DNA of 64,000 bases from Intrasporangium calvum (GTDB lineage Bacteria > Actinomycetota > Actinomycetes > Actinomycetales > Dermatophilaceae): positions 41,191-105,190 of the forward strand of contig NZ_JAPFQL010000002.1 in NCBI RefSeq assembly GCF_028446585.1, written 5' to 3'. How positions within the stretch are numbered: the stretch's first letter is position 1; each line of letters starts with the position of its first letter. Both the position numbers and the translations under genes were made by a program. Of the stretch, positions 55,018-63,933 are shown one piece after another. Under the pieces are notes generated by a model. The model did no database searches. It saw only the letters and a program-made list of their open reading frames with translations, and had not been told where the DNA came from.

Positions 55018-55440
55018 TCAGAGCTGCGGGAACCAGATCGCGATCTCGCGGGCAGCCGACTCCGGCGAGTCGGACCCGTGCACGATGTTCTGCTGGACCT
55101 TGAGGCCCCAGTCGCGCCCGAGGTCCCCGCGGATCGTCCCGGGTGCCGCGTCGGTGGGGTTGGTCGCGCCGGCCAGGGACCGGAAGCCGCGGATGCAGTC
55201 CTGACCCTCGATGACGGCGGCGGTGACCGGGCCGGAGCTCATGAACTCGACGAGCGGCTCGTAGAACGGCTTGCCCTCGTGCTCGGCGTAGTGGGCGGCG
55301 AGCTGCTCCACGGTCGGGGTCAGGATCGAGAGTGCGACGAGCGTGTAGCCCTTGGCCTCGATGCGGCGCAGGACCTCACCGCTGAGGCCGCGCTGGAATC
55401 CGTCGGGCTTGACGATGACGAGGGATCGTTCGATGGTCAC
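55018..55440 (-). CDS. ndk: Nucleoside diphosphate kinase
   Basis: 140 residues; the phosphate-carrying H121 is in NIVHGSDSPESA, with LVIVKPDGFQRG at the start and TNPTDAAPGTIRGD in the middle. GTG start overlapping the DUF4233 stop (GTGA). Standard folC-DUF4233-ndk order. Confidence 0.97.
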   Translation of the reverse strand: MTIERSLVIVKPDGFQRGLSGEVLRRIEAKGYTLVALSILTPTVEQLAAHYAEHEGKPFYEPLVEFMSSGPVTAAVIEGQDCIRGFRSLAGATNPTDAAPGTIRGDLGRDWGLKVQQNIVHGSDSPESAAREIAIWFPQL

Positions 55441-55847
55441 TCGGCCACCCTATCGGCGCCGTCGTCGGGGTCCGGACCGCCCGCTTGGGCCTCGTCGATG
55501 CGGCTGCCGAGGAACAGGCAGGTGGTCCACAGGACGAGGAAGATCAGCCCCACGACGAGCATCATGGGCAGGATGAGGGCGCTGGCCAGGGTGAGCACCT
55601 GGACGAGCCAGCCGAGGGTGACGCCGTAGGGCCGGCGCATCAGTCCGGCGGCGAGGATGCTGAGGAGGGCGAGGCCCGAGCCGACGAGCAGGTAGGTGGT
55701 CGAGCGGTGGGCGTCGGGTCCGGTGGCGGCGACGGCTCGGGCGACGAGGGCGCCGAAGAAGACGCTGATGGACTGTCCGACGAGCACCGTGGCGAGCATG
55801 CGCCAGGTGAACTTACCGGTGGCCCCGTAGAAGGTCAGACGGCGCAT
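55437..55847 (-). CDS. DUF4233 membrane protein
   Basis: A 136-residue protein with four hydrophobic helices (MLATVLVGQSISVFFGALVA, YLLVGSGLALLSILAAGL, LGWLVQVLTLASALILPMML, GLIFLVLWTTCLFLG). DUF4233 is found between folC and ndk in most actinobacteria; function unknown. It is coupled to ndk. Confidence 0.88.
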   Translation of the reverse strand: MRRLTFYGATGKFTWRMLATVLVGQSISVFFGALVARAVAATGPDAHRSTTYLLVGSGLALLSILAAGLMRRPYGVTLGWLVQVLTLASALILPMMLVVGLIFLVLWTTCLFLGSRIDEAQAGGPDPDDGADRVAE

Positions 55848-55860
55848 GCGCAGATGGTCC

Positions 55861-56307
55861 TCAGTAGTTCTGCGTGGTGTCCCACGACCGGATGATGGCT
55901 TGGGCCTCGGAGTCGCTCGCCCCGGTCGCCTCGGCGTAGAGCGCCATGGCGTCCTCGCGCCGACCGGCCGTGACCAGCTCGCTGATCCGGTTGCGGGCCT
56001 CTGCGGTGAGCCGGCCCTCGGTCCAGGCAGCGGCGGCGTCGCGGACGCCCGGCCCCTGGCCGGGCACGAACCACGAGTCGATGGCGCGTTTGGCGTCGGG
56101 CAGCGGCGCGCCGGTGGCCTCGCGATAGATCTTCACTGCGTTGATCTTGTGCCCTGCGCTGATCTCGTGGCTGATCTTGGAGCGCACGGCGTCGGTGAGA
56201 CCGACGTAGCGCTGCTCCCGGTCGCGCCGTCCGAAGATGCGTCCGTAGAGGACGGCGATGGCCATGACGACGGCCACGATGAGGACGAGCTTCACCACAG
56301 GGTGCAT
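55861..56307 (-). CDS. Membrane-anchored protein with two L7/L12-C-terminal-like repeats
   Basis: A 148-residue protein: one N-terminal helix (VVKLVLIVAVVMAIAVLYG), then two copies of a ~30-residue unit, ISAGHKINAVKIYREATGA and VTAGRREDAMALYAEATGA, each followed by an acidic helix ending in SW. The G-x4-A(V/M)-x-Y-x-EATG pattern is that of the ribosomal L7/L12 C-terminal domain, which binds translation factors. It lies between folC and DUF4233. Function unknown; tethering of a factor is speculation. Confidence 0.72.
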   Translation of the reverse strand: MHPVVKLVLIVAVVMAIAVLYGRIFGRRDREQRYVGLTDAVRSKISHEISAGHKINAVKIYREATGAPLPDAKRAIDSWFVPGQGPGVRDAAAAWTEGRLTAEARNRISELVTAGRREDAMALYAEATGASDSEAQAIIRSWDTTQNY

Positions 56308-56352
56308 GGCGGACAGACTACGGGGCGGGTCGGAAGGGACACACCCGAGTCC

Positions 56353-56371
56353 GTATGCCGCTGAGCTCGCT
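56353..56371 (+). repeat. Dispersed 19-bp motif, copy 16
   Basis: GTATGCCGCTGAGCTCGCT in the folC-downstream gap (minus-strand genes on both sides). Confidence 0.9.
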
Positions 56372-56405
56372 CCTCGACGCAGGCTCGGTCCCGGCCCTCC
56401 CGCCC

Positions 56406-57794
56406 TCAGGTCTCCGTGCGGCCGAGGAGGAGACGGACCTCTCCGGCCGTGATGACCGAGCCGGTGGCGATGACGCCGCCGCCCATGCCCTCCTCCTCGG
56501 CCAGGGTGACGGCCCGCTCGAGGGCGTCCGGCAGGTTGGCCTCGACGGTCACCCGGGACTCACCGAAGATCTCCGTGGCCAGGGCGCCGAGCTGGGCCGG
56601 TGCCATCGCCCGGGGCGATGAGCTGCGGGTGACCACGACGTGATCGAGCCTGGGCTCGAGCACCTCGAGGATGGCCGTGGCGTCCTTGTCGGAGACGATG
56701 CCGACGAGGCCGACGAGGCGGGTGAAGGTGAAGGCCTCGTCGAGGGCAGCGACGAGGGATCGCGCGCCGTGCGGGTTGTGCGCGGCGTCGACGAGCACGG
56801 TGGGTGACCGCCGGACGATCTCGAGGCGTCCCGGAGAGGTCATCCGCCCGACCGCCGCCGTGAGCACCTCGTGGTCGATGGCCTGCTGGCCACCGCCGAG
56901 GAAGCTCTCGACTGCCGCCACCGCGGTCGCGAGGTTGCTCGCCTGGTGTGCTCCGTGGAGCGGCAGGAACAGGTCGGGGTACTCACCGGCGAGGCCGCGC
57001 AGGCTGATCTGCTGGCCGCCGAGGGCGACCTCGCGCGCGAGCACGCCGAAGGCGTCCCCCTCGAGGCGCAGCTCCGAGCCGACCTCCTCGGCCCGCTCGG
57101 CGAGCACGGCGGCGACGTCGGGGTCCTGGATCCCGGCGACGGTGACCGAGCCAGCCTTGATGATGCCGCTCTTCTCGTGGGCGATGTCGACGACGTCGTC
57201 ACCGAGCAGGTGCGTGTGGTCGAGGTCGATGGGGGTGATGACGGCGACGGTCCCGTCGGCGACGTTGGTCGCGTCCCAGGACCCACCGAGCCCCACCTCG
57301 ATGACCGCGACGTCGACGGGCGCGTCGGCGAAGGCGGCGAAGGCGATGGCGACGAGCACCTCGAAGAAGTTCATCCGCCGTCCCCCCGACGCCAGCGACC
57401 GGTCGTCGACGATCTCGACGAGCGGGGCGACGTCCTCGTAGGCGGCGATGAACTTGTCGCGCGGGATCGGCTTGCCCGACAGCGTGATCCGCTCGCGCAG
57501 GTCATGCAGGTGCGGCGAGGTGAACCGGCCGGTCGAGAGGCCGGTCTCCTGGAGGATGGTGTCGATCATCCGGCTCGTCGAGGTCTTGCCGTTGGTGCCG
57601 GTCAGGTGGATGACCGGATAGCTGCGCTGCGGGTCCCCGGCGAGCTCCATGACCGCGGCGATCCGCTCGAGTGACGGGCCGATGTCGTTCTCGGGGGCGC
57701 GAGCGAGGATGGCCTCCTCGATCTCGCGCATCCGCTTCATCTCCTCGAGGTTGCGTGCCGCGTCCTGGGCAGCCTGGTCAGGTCGACCGCTCAT
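56406..57794 (-). CDS. folC: Folylpolyglutamate synthase / dihydrofolate synthase
   Basis: A 462-residue Mur-ligase-family enzyme that glutamylates folates. HLTGTNGKTSTSRMID is the P-loop, GRFTSPHLHDLRERI the omega loop, EVGLGGSWDATN and DAAHNPHGARSLV the family signatures. The start overlaps the GNAT stop by 4 bp. It continues the ileS-GNAT-folC transcript. Confidence 0.95.
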   Translation of the reverse strand: MSGRPDQAAQDAARNLEEMKRMREIEEAILARAPENDIGPSLERIAAVMELAGDPQRSYPVIHLTGTNGKTSTSRMIDTILQETGLSTGRFTSPHLHDLRERITLSGKPIPRDKFIAAYEDVAPLVEIVDDRSLASGGRRMNFFEVLVAIAFAAFADAPVDVAVIEVGLGGSWDATNVADGTVAVITPIDLDHTHLLGDDVVDIAHEKSGIIKAGSVTVAGIQDPDVAAVLAERAEEVGSELRLEGDAFGVLAREVALGGQQISLRGLAGEYPDLFLPLHGAHQASNLATAVAAVESFLGGGQQAIDHEVLTAAVGRMTSPGRLEIVRRSPTVLVDAAHNPHGARSLVAALDEAFTFTRLVGLVGIVSDKDATAILEVLEPRLDHVVVTRSSSPRAMAPAQLGALATEIFGESRVTVEANLPDALERAVTLAEEEGMGGGVIATGSVITAGEVRLLLGRTET

Positions 57795-58342
57795 GCGTCC
57801 TCCCCCGCTCCGATCTCTCGGACCATCCAGATGGTGTCGGGCAGCCCGGAGCCGGACGCCTCTCGATGGGTCTCGATGAAGCCGTGGGCGCGGTGGAACC
57901 GCGCGGCGTAGGCGTTGCCGTCGGGGTAGGCGACGGTGACCCGCGTGTGTCCCGCCTCCCGGGCCCGGTCGAGCACGGCGTCCATCAGCGCGGAGCCGAC
58001 ACCTCGCCCGTGGTGCTCGGGCAGGACATAGAGCTTCCAGAGGACGAGGTCAGCGTCCTGGGTCCCGAACGCAGCCATCCCGACGACGATGCCGTCCAGT
58101 TCGGCGACGATGGTGCGGCCCTGGCGGATCGAGGCGGCGACGACGTCCGAGGTCCACCACTTGGCCAGGCCCATGGCGACGTAGTCCAGCCCGGCGATGG
58201 GCTCGTGGATGATCGGCCAGGTGCGGTGCCCGATGCTGAGCACGGCGTCGAGGTCGTTGCCCTCGGCCGCGCGCACCACGAGGTCTCCCACCGGGCCACC
58301 CTCTGCGGAGCCGGGCATGTCCGTCGCCTCCATCCCCGTCAT
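57791..58342 (-). CDS. GNAT acetyltransferase
   Basis: A 183-residue GNAT protein; acetyl-CoA loop [20 protein letters not shown], followed by [20 protein letters not shown]. It overlaps ileS by 4 bp at its start and folC by 4 bp at its end, so it is translated with both. Substrate unknown. Confidence 0.85.
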   Translation of the reverse strand: MTGMEATDMPGSAEGGPVGDLVVRAAEGNDLDAVLSIGHRTWPIIHEPIAGLDYVAMGLAKWWTSDVVAASIRQGRTIVAELDGIVVGMAAFGTQDADLVLWKLYVLPEHHGRGVGSALMDAVLDRAREAGHTRVTVAYPDGNAYAARFHRAHGFIETHREASGSGLPDTIWMVREIGAGEDA

Positions 58343-61300
58343 GCCTTGGTCACCACGATCGTCGCCGGGAAGCCGTCGCCCACCGTCACCGGGGTCCCCA
58401 CGCCGTCGCTGAGGGCGTGCTCGGGGCCGGCGGACGAGAACTGGGTGGCGAGCGTCTCGGCCACGAGCAGGTCGCGGTGCGTCACCGTGGCCTCGAAGAC
58501 CTCCGGCGCACCCTGGATCGTCAGGCTGATCCGGTCGCTGACGTGCAGGCCGGAGTCGCGGCGGGCCTGCTGCACGGCGCGCACGAGGTCACGGGCCACG
58601 CCCTCCGTGGCGAGCTCGGGCGTGACGTGCGTGTCGAGGACGATGAAGCCGCCGCCCGGCAGGGCCTCTACGGCGGTGGAATCAGAGTCGGACCGAGTCA
58701 GGACAAGGTCGCGCGTGTACTCCCCCGGCTCGAGTTCAACCCCTCCGGAAGTGACGACTCCGGCTGCGGTTACCGACCAGTCGCCCGACTTACTTCCCTT
58801 GATTGCGCGCTGCACGTCTTTGCCCAGCCGGGGCCCTGCCGCACGAGCATTGACAGTTAGGCGCTCGCCCATGCCGAGTTCCTCCATGGTCACCGTCTCA
58901 AGGCTCTGCAACGTCACCTTCTTGACGTTCAGTTCGTCCTGAATCAGTGATTTGAACGGTCCCAGGGCCTCATCTGTGGGCAGCAGAACGACGATCTCGG
59001 CCAAAGGAAGCCTAGCTCGGAGCCCATTGGCCTTGCGCAGCCTCGAACCCACCGAGCAGATCTCTCGGGCCCGGTCCATGGCCACGACGAGCTCGTGGTC
59101 CGCGGGGAGCTCCTCGGCCTGGGGGTAGTCCGTCAGGTGCACGGACCGCTCCCCGGTGAGCCCACGCCAGATCTCCTCGGTGGTGAGGGGCAGCAGCGGT
59201 GCGATCGCCCGGGTGACCGTCTCGAGGGCGGTCCACAGCGTGTCGAAGGCCGCGAGGGAGTCCTCCGTCTCGCCTCCCCAGAACCGGTCGCGCGACCGTC
59301 GGATGTACCAGTTCGTCAGCACGTCGAGGAACGAGCGCATCGTGTCGCACGCGGCCGCGATCTCATAGCCGTCGAGCTCCTCGGTCATCTCGGCGACGAA
59401 CTCACGGACCTTCGCGAGCAGGTAGCGGTCGAGCACGTGGCTGGACGAGGTCGAGTGCTTCGCGTCGTAGCCCTCGCCGCTCCGAGCGGTGTTGGCGTAG
59501 AGCGCGAAGAACGACCAGGCGTTCCACAGCGGGATCATCACCTGCCGGACACCGTCGCGGATGCCCTGCTCGGTGACGATGAGGTTGCCGCCGCGCAGGA
59601 TCGGCGAGGACATGAGGAACCACCGCATCGCGTCGGCGCCGTCGCGGTCGAAGACCTCCTGCACGTCCGGGTAGTTGCGCAGCGACTTGCTCATCTTCGC
59701 GCCGTCCGAGCCGAGGACGATGCCGTGGCTGACGCACGACGAGAAGGCCGGACGGTCGAAGAGGGCCGTCGCGAGGATGTGCAGCGTGTAGAACCAGCCG
59801 CGCGTCTGGCCGATGTACTCGACGATGAAGTCGCCCGGGAAGTGGTGCTCGAACCAGTCGGCGTTCTCGAACGGGTAGTGCACCTGGGCGAAGCTCATCG
59901 ACCCGGAGTCGAACCACACGTCGAGGACGTCCTCGACGCGGCGCATCGTCGACTTCCCGGTCGGGTCGTCGGGGTTGGGCCGGGTCAGCTGGTCGATGAA
60001 CGGCCGGTGCAGGTCCGTGACCTCGACGCCGAAGTCGCGCGACAGCTCCTCGAACGAGCCGTAGACGTCGGTGCGGGGGTACTCGGGGTTGTCCGAGCGC
60101 CACACGGGGATCGGGCTGCCCCAGAAGCGGTTGCGCGAGATCGACCAGTCGCGGGCGTTGGCCAGCCACTTGCCGAACTGGCCGTCCTTGATGTGCTCGG
60201 GCGTCCAGGCGATCTCCTGGTTGAGCTCGAGCATCCGGTCCTTGATCTTGGTGACCTCGACGAACCAGGACGAGACGGCCATGTAGATGAGCGGCTCGCG
60301 GCAGCGCCAGCAGTGGGGGTAGGTGTGGTCGTAGGTCTCGCGGCGCAGCAGGACGGTGCCCTCGGTCGTCGCGCCCATCTCGCCCTCGCCGCGAGTGCGC
60401 GCCTTCAGGTGGTCGATGATGTGGGCGTTGGCGTCGAAGACGTGCATGCCCTCGTAGTCGGTGACGGGGTAGGTGAAGCGGCCGTCGGCCCCGACCGGCA
60501 CGACGACGTCGATGCCGAAGGCGTCGGTGAGGACCTTGTCCTCCTCACCGAAGGCGGACGCGATGTGGACGAGCCCCGTGCCGTCCTCGGTCGTGACGTA
60601 GTCGGCAGGCAGCACGACGTGGCCCTTGGGGTGGCCCGTGAAGTACGAGAACGGCGGCGTGTAGCGGCGCCCCACGAGCTCGGAGCCCTTGAGTCGCTGC
60701 ACGACCCGGTCGGCGACGTCCTCTCCGAGCTCCTTGCGGTAGGACGCGAGCCGCGCCTCCGCGATGATGTAGCGCTCCGTCGTCCCGCTGAACTCGGACT
60801 CGACGACGACGTAGTCGATGTCGGGGTGCACGGCCATGGCGATGTTGGACGGCACGGTCCACGGGGTCGTCGTCCAGATGAGGGCGAGCTCGCCGGTCTC
60901 GAGGCGGTAGCCGATCGTGACCGCGGGGTCCTGGCGCATCTTGTAGACGTCGTCGTCCATGCGCAGCTCGTGGTTGGACAGCGGGGTCTGGTCGTTCCAG
61001 CAGTAGGGCAGGACGCGGAAGCCCTCGTAGACCAGGCCCTTGTCGTAGAGGGTCTTGAACGCCCAGATGACCGACTCCATGTAGCCGGGGTTGAGGGTCT
61101 TGTAGTCGTTGTCGAAGTCGACCCAGCGCGCCTGGCGGGTGACGTAGTCGCGCCACTCCCCCGTGTACTTCAGCACGGAGGTGCGGCAGGCCTCGTTGAA
61201 CTTGTCGATACCGAGGTCGACGATGTCCTGCTTGGTCTTGAGGCCGAGCTGGCGTTGCGCCTCGAGCTCGGCGGGCAGGCCATGGGTGTCCCAGCCGAAG

Positions 61301-61602
61301 CGGCGCTCGACGCGGCGGCCGCGCATCGTCTGGTAGCGCGGGACGATGTCCTTGACGTAGCCGGTCAGCAGGTGGCCGTAGTGCGGCAGGCCGTTGGCGA
61401 AGGGCGGGCCGTCGTAGAAGACGAACTCGTTGGCGCCCTTCTCACCGGCCTCGCGGTTCTCCACGGAGGCGATGAAGGTGCCGTCCTCGTCCCAGTACTT
61501 GAGGACCCGCTCCTCGATCTCGGGGAAGCGCGGGTTCGACGGGACGCCGGCCCTGGGATCTACTGCGCCGGACGGGTCGGTGCTGACCTTCGGGTACACC
61601 AT
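58339..61602 (-). CDS. ileS: Isoleucyl-tRNA synthetase (eukaryote-like type)
   Basis: A 1087-residue class Ia synthetase. HIGH variant in [13 protein letters not shown], editing domain in the centre, KMSKS in [15 protein letters not shown], long anticodon-binding and C-terminal region. Length and motifs fit the type that is often mupirocin-resistant. About residues 850-975 (58675-59045) are encoded with codons unlike the rest (AAT, CTA, TTG, AAA, GAA, AGT, CTT), with local G+C near 61% instead of ~72%. Start ATG 61602; GGAG is ten bases upstream. Preceded by a T-box leader. Confidence 0.95.
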   Translation of the reverse strand: MVYPKVSTDPSGAVDPRAGVPSNPRFPEIEERVLKYWDEDGTFIASVENREAGEKGANEFVFYDGPPFANGLPHYGHLLTGYVKDIVPRYQTMRGRRVERRFGWDTHGLPAELEAQRQLGLKTKQDIVDLGIDKFNEACRTSVLKYTGEWRDYVTRQARWVDFDNDYKTLNPGYMESVIWAFKTLYDKGLVYEGFRVLPYCWNDQTPLSNHELRMDDDVYKMRQDPAVTIGYRLETGELALIWTTTPWTVPSNIAMAVHPDIDYVVVESEFSGTTERYIIAEARLASYRKELGEDVADRVVQRLKGSELVGRRYTPPFSYFTGHPKGHVVLPADYVTTEDGTGLVHIASAFGEEDKVLTDAFGIDVVVPVGADGRFTYPVTDYEGMHVFDANAHIIDHLKARTRGEGEMGATTEGTVLLRRETYDHTYPHCWRCREPLIYMAVSSWFVEVTKIKDRMLELNQEIAWTPEHIKDGQFGKWLANARDWSISRNRFWGSPIPVWRSDNPEYPRTDVYGSFEELSRDFGVEVTDLHRPFIDQLTRPNPDDPTGKSTMRRVEDVLDVWFDSGSMSFAQVHYPFENADWFEHHFPGDFIVEYIGQTRGWFYTLHILATALFDRPAFSSCVSHGIVLGSDGAKMSKSLRNYPDVQEVFDRDGADAMRWFLMSSPILRGGNLIVTEQGIRDGVRQVMIPLWNAWSFFALYANTARSGEGYDAKHSTSSSHVLDRYLLAKVREFVAEMTEELDGYEIAAACDTMRSFLDVLTNWYIRRSRDRFWGGETEDSLAAFDTLWTALETVTRAIAPLLPLTTEEIWRGLTGERSVHLTDYPQAEELPADHELVVAMDRAREICSVGSRLRKANGLRARLPLAEIVVLLPTDEALGPFKSLIQDELNVKKVTLQSLETVTMEELGMGERLTVNARAAGPRLGKDVQRAIKGSKSGDWSVTAAGVVTSGGVELEPGEYTRDLVLTRSDSDSTAVEALPGGGFIVLDTHVTPELATEGVARDLVRAVQQARRDSGLHVSDRISLTIQGAPEVFEATVTHRDLLVAETLATQFSSAGPEHALSDGVGTPVTVGDGFPATIVVTKA
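58675..59045 (-). other. Low-G+C, atypical-codon patch inside ileS
   Basis: G+C per 60-base line falls to 53-65% while flanking lines are ~70% or more, and A/T-ending codons cluster. The reading frame and protein remain intact. Consistent with homologous replacement by DNA of a lower-G+C relative. Confidence 0.65.
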
Positions 61603-61611
61603 GGGTCGTGG

Positions 61612-61858
61612 TCTCCTGCTGCGTGGCTCGGACTGCTCGTGGGCTCTCGTTCACGAGGACGACGTCGCCCGGAGGCTCTGCCGCGGTACCACCCCGCTTG
61701 CCGCACGACCGCGCGTGACCCGGGAACCGAGCCCAGCGGCATACGACCACTCTTGTGAAGGCTGTGACGGGCCCTCCCGTCCGGGTCTAGTGAGCCCCAG
61801 CCGGGCTGGGACCGTTCTTCCGGAGGCTCGCCGCTGATGACGGCTCAGACGCCTGTGC
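61612..61858 (-). ncRNA. T-box leader of ileS (translational type)
   Basis: On the minus strand GGGTGGTACCGCGG (61694-61681) is the conserved T-box bulge. An ATC triplet at 61838-61836, in a stem-loop context near the 5' end, is a candidate isoleucine specifier. CCTCC (61675-61671) after the T-box can pair with the GGAG ribosome-binding site (61616-61613), fitting the sequestering mechanism known for actinobacterial ileS T-boxes. Uncharged tRNA-Ile should open the ribosome site. Motif copy 17 lies inside. The 5' end is approximate. Confidence 0.85.
61726..61744 (-). repeat. Dispersed 19-bp motif, copy 17 (inside T-box leader)
   Basis: GTATGCCGCTGGGCTCGGT, between the specifier region and the T-box bulge of the ileS leader. 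Confidence 0.9.
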
Positions 61859-61873
61859 CCTGAAGTCTAGCCT

Positions 61874-63289
61874 GTGAGCGTGGCCACCTTCCCGCCCAGC
61901 GTGCAGTCCCGCGTCGTGACCGACGAGGACGTCAAGCGGACGTATGCCGCTGACGCCGGCCCCGAGCCCAGGGACCCTGCGCGCGACGTGGCCTCCGACT
62001 ACACGGTCGTGCGCGCCCGCGACGTCGCGGACGTGGTGGCCGTGCTCGAGCACGCGCAGGCGACCGGGACGCCGGTGGTGCCCCAGGGCGCGCGGACGTC
62101 ACGGGTCGGCGGCGCGCGAGCCACGGACGGCTGCATCGTGCTCAACGTCGAGGCGCTCGACGCCATCGAGACCATTGACCCCGTCGAGGGGATCGCCGTC
62201 GTGGGACCCGGCGTGGTCAACGCCGCGCTCAAGGCGGCTGCGGCGGAGGCGGGCCTGTTCTACGGGCCGGACCCGGCATCGACGGCCACGTGCACGATCG
62301 GCGGGAACGTCGCGACCAACGCCGGAGGACTGTGCTGCCTCAAGTACGGCGTGACGGCCGACTGGGTCAAGGCGCTCGACGTCGTGCTGCCGGGCGGTGA
62401 GGTGATGCGGACGGGCCACCGGACGATCAAGGGGGTGACCGGGCTCGACCTGACGGGCCTTTTCGTCGGCTCCGAGGGGACGCTGGGGGTGACAACCCGT
62501 GTCGTGACGCGGCTCGTGCCGGCGCCCGACCCGGCGCTGACGGCGCTGGCGACCTTCGGCTCGCTCGACGAGGCAGTGCGCGCGGTGGTGGCGTTGCGGC
62601 TCGACCGGCACCGGCCGTCGCTGCTCGAGATGATGGACCGCGCCAGCCTGGACGCCGTGCGCGGCTTCGGGGACTACGGCTTCCCCGAGGAGTCCGAGGC
62701 GGTGCTCCTCGTCCAGTCGGACCGGCCGGGGCACACGGCCGAGGACGTCGCGCGCTATGGCGAGCTGATGACCGCGGCGGGCGCTGTCGAGGTCGCCGTG
62801 GCGGAGGACCGTCAGGAGGCTGACCTGCTCCTGCAGGGGCGGCGGGTGCTGAGCACTGCGGTCGAGGCGCTGGGGGCCCGGATCGCGGAGGACGTCTGCG
62901 TGCCGGTCGGGCGGCTCGGCGAGTACGTGCGGGGGGCGGCCGAGGCGGCCCGACGGTTCGACGTCCGGATCCCGGTGAGTGGACATGCCGGTGACGGCAA
63001 CCTGCACCCCTCGATCGTCTATCCGTATGGCGACGCGGGTGCTCGGGAACGGGCCTGGGCCGCCTTCGACGAGCTGATGCAGCTCGGCCTGTCGCTCGGC
63101 GGGACCGTGGCCGGCGAGCACGGGATCGGCTCGATCAAGCGGCGCTGGTTCGCCGCGGAGGTGGGGCCTCGGGAGGTCGAGCGGCAGCGCGCGATCAAGG
63201 CCGTCTTCGACCCGTCCGGGATCATGAACCCGGAGGTCGTCTTCGGCCCGGCGGGGCGGGTGGCCGGTGCCGCGGGGCCGGCGACCTGA
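61874..63289 (+). CDS. FAD-binding oxidase (GlcD / D-lactate dehydrogenase family)
   Basis: A 471-residue VAO-type flavoenzyme: FAD-binding half with VVPQGARTSRVGGA, GPGVVNAALKAAAAEAGLFY, TIGGNVATNAGGLCCLKYG and GSEGTLGVTT, then the C-terminal FAD-linked oxidase domain (SGHAGDGNLHPSIVYP, GTVAGEHGIGSIK). It oxidises a 2-hydroxy acid such as glycolate or D-lactate; which one cannot be told. GTG 61874 or GTG 61880 may start it. A motif copy gives TYAADAG at residues 22-28. Divergent from ileS, so its start lies within ~20 bp of the ileS leader. Confidence 0.92.
   Translation: MSVATFPPSVQSRVVTDEDVKRTYAADAGPEPRDPARDVASDYTVVRARDVADVVAVLEHAQATGTPVVPQGARTSRVGGARATDGCIVLNVEALDAIETIDPVEGIAVVGPGVVNAALKAAAAEAGLFYGPDPASTATCTIGGNVATNAGGLCCLKYGVTADWVKALDVVLPGGEVMRTGHRTIKGVTGLDLTGLFVGSEGTLGVTTRVVTRLVPAPDPALTALATFGSLDEAVRAVVALRLDRHRPSLLEMMDRASLDAVRGFGDYGFPEESEAVLLVQSDRPGHTAEDVARYGELMTAAGAVEVAVAEDRQEADLLLQGRRVLSTAVEALGARIAEDVCVPVGRLGEYVRGAAEAARRFDVRIPVSGHAGDGNLHPSIVYPYGDAGARERAWAAFDELMQLGLSLGGTVAGEHGIGSIKRRWFAAEVGPREVERQRAIKAVFDPSGIMNPEVVFGPAGRVAGAAGPAT
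61942..61960 (+). repeat. Dispersed 19-bp motif, copy 18 (core only)
   Basis: GTATGCCGCTGACGCCGGC: the core is intact and the 3' half diverged; sense in the FAD oxidase gene. Confidence 0.7.
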
Positions 63290-63301
63290 TAGGAAAGCGA
63301 C

Positions 63302-63844
63302 ATGGGCGACATGACCGACCTGGAGACCAGCGCTGCCTGGCTCAGCCATGAGGACCTCGAGAGCGCCCGCGGGCGGCTGCCGATGCTCTACGTCCACGCC
63401 GTGCCGGTGCGCGTCGACGACCGGGGCGTGGTGACCCACCTGGGGCTGCTGCTCCGGGCGGACGACGACGGGGGCATCGGGCAGGAGGTCGTCGGAGGCC
63501 GCGTCCGCTACCACGAGAAGATCCGGGACGCGCTGGCCCGGCACATCGAGAGCGACCTCGGGTCCGTCGCCTTGCCGCGGATCCCTGTGTCGCCGCAGCC
63601 CGTCGCGATCGCGGAGTTCTTTCCCACGCCTGGCGTGACGCCGTATCACGACCCCCGGCAGCACGCGGTGTCGCTGACCTACATCGTTGCCGTCATGGGC
63701 GACTGCCAGCCGCAGCAGGACGCCCTCGACCTGTCCTGGGTGACGCCCGCCGAGGCTGTCGAGATGGCGATGCGCGGCGAGATGTCGGGGTCGCACGGGG
63801 TGCTCGTGCGGCAGGCGCTGGCCCACGTGGGGTTCCCTGTCTGA
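63302..63844 (+). CDS. DUF4916 Nudix-like protein
   Basis: A 180-residue protein of the DUF4916/Nudix-like family. The Nudix-box region reads GRVRYHEKIRDALARHIESD: the Gx5E start is kept but the catalytic REUxEE part is RHIESD, so the usual metal-binding glutamates are missing and hydrolase activity is doubtful. Start ATG 63302 with AGGAAAG upstream; 12 bp after the FAD oxidase, so probably co-transcribed. Confidence 0.82.
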   Translation: MGDMTDLETSAAWLSHEDLESARGRLPMLYVHAVPVRVDDRGVVTHLGLLLRADDDGGIGQEVVGGRVRYHEKIRDALARHIESDLGSVALPRIPVSPQPVAIAEFFPTPGVTPYHDPRQHAVSLTYIVAVMGDCQPQQDALDLSWVTPAEAVEMAMRGEMSGSHGVLVRQALAHVGFPV

Positions 63845-63905
63845 TCTGTTCGCCTTTGCCCGAGTTGCCGTGGTGGTGAAGGATTCCCGGATCGCTTCGG
63901 GACTT

Positions 63906-63933
63906 TTGGGACCTTCTTCGCACATCCCATAAT
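63906..63933 (+). promoter_or_regulatory. Candidate promoter near right edge
   Basis: TTGGGA (63906-63911), a 16-bp spacer and CATAAT (63928-63933) lie in AT-richer sequence after the DUF4916 gene. It would serve a gene beyond the window. Confidence 0.45.

Noticed and set aside
59095..61758. 887-codon plus-strand open frame opposite ileS
   Set aside because: Antisense shadow of ileS, and it would run through the T-box leader.
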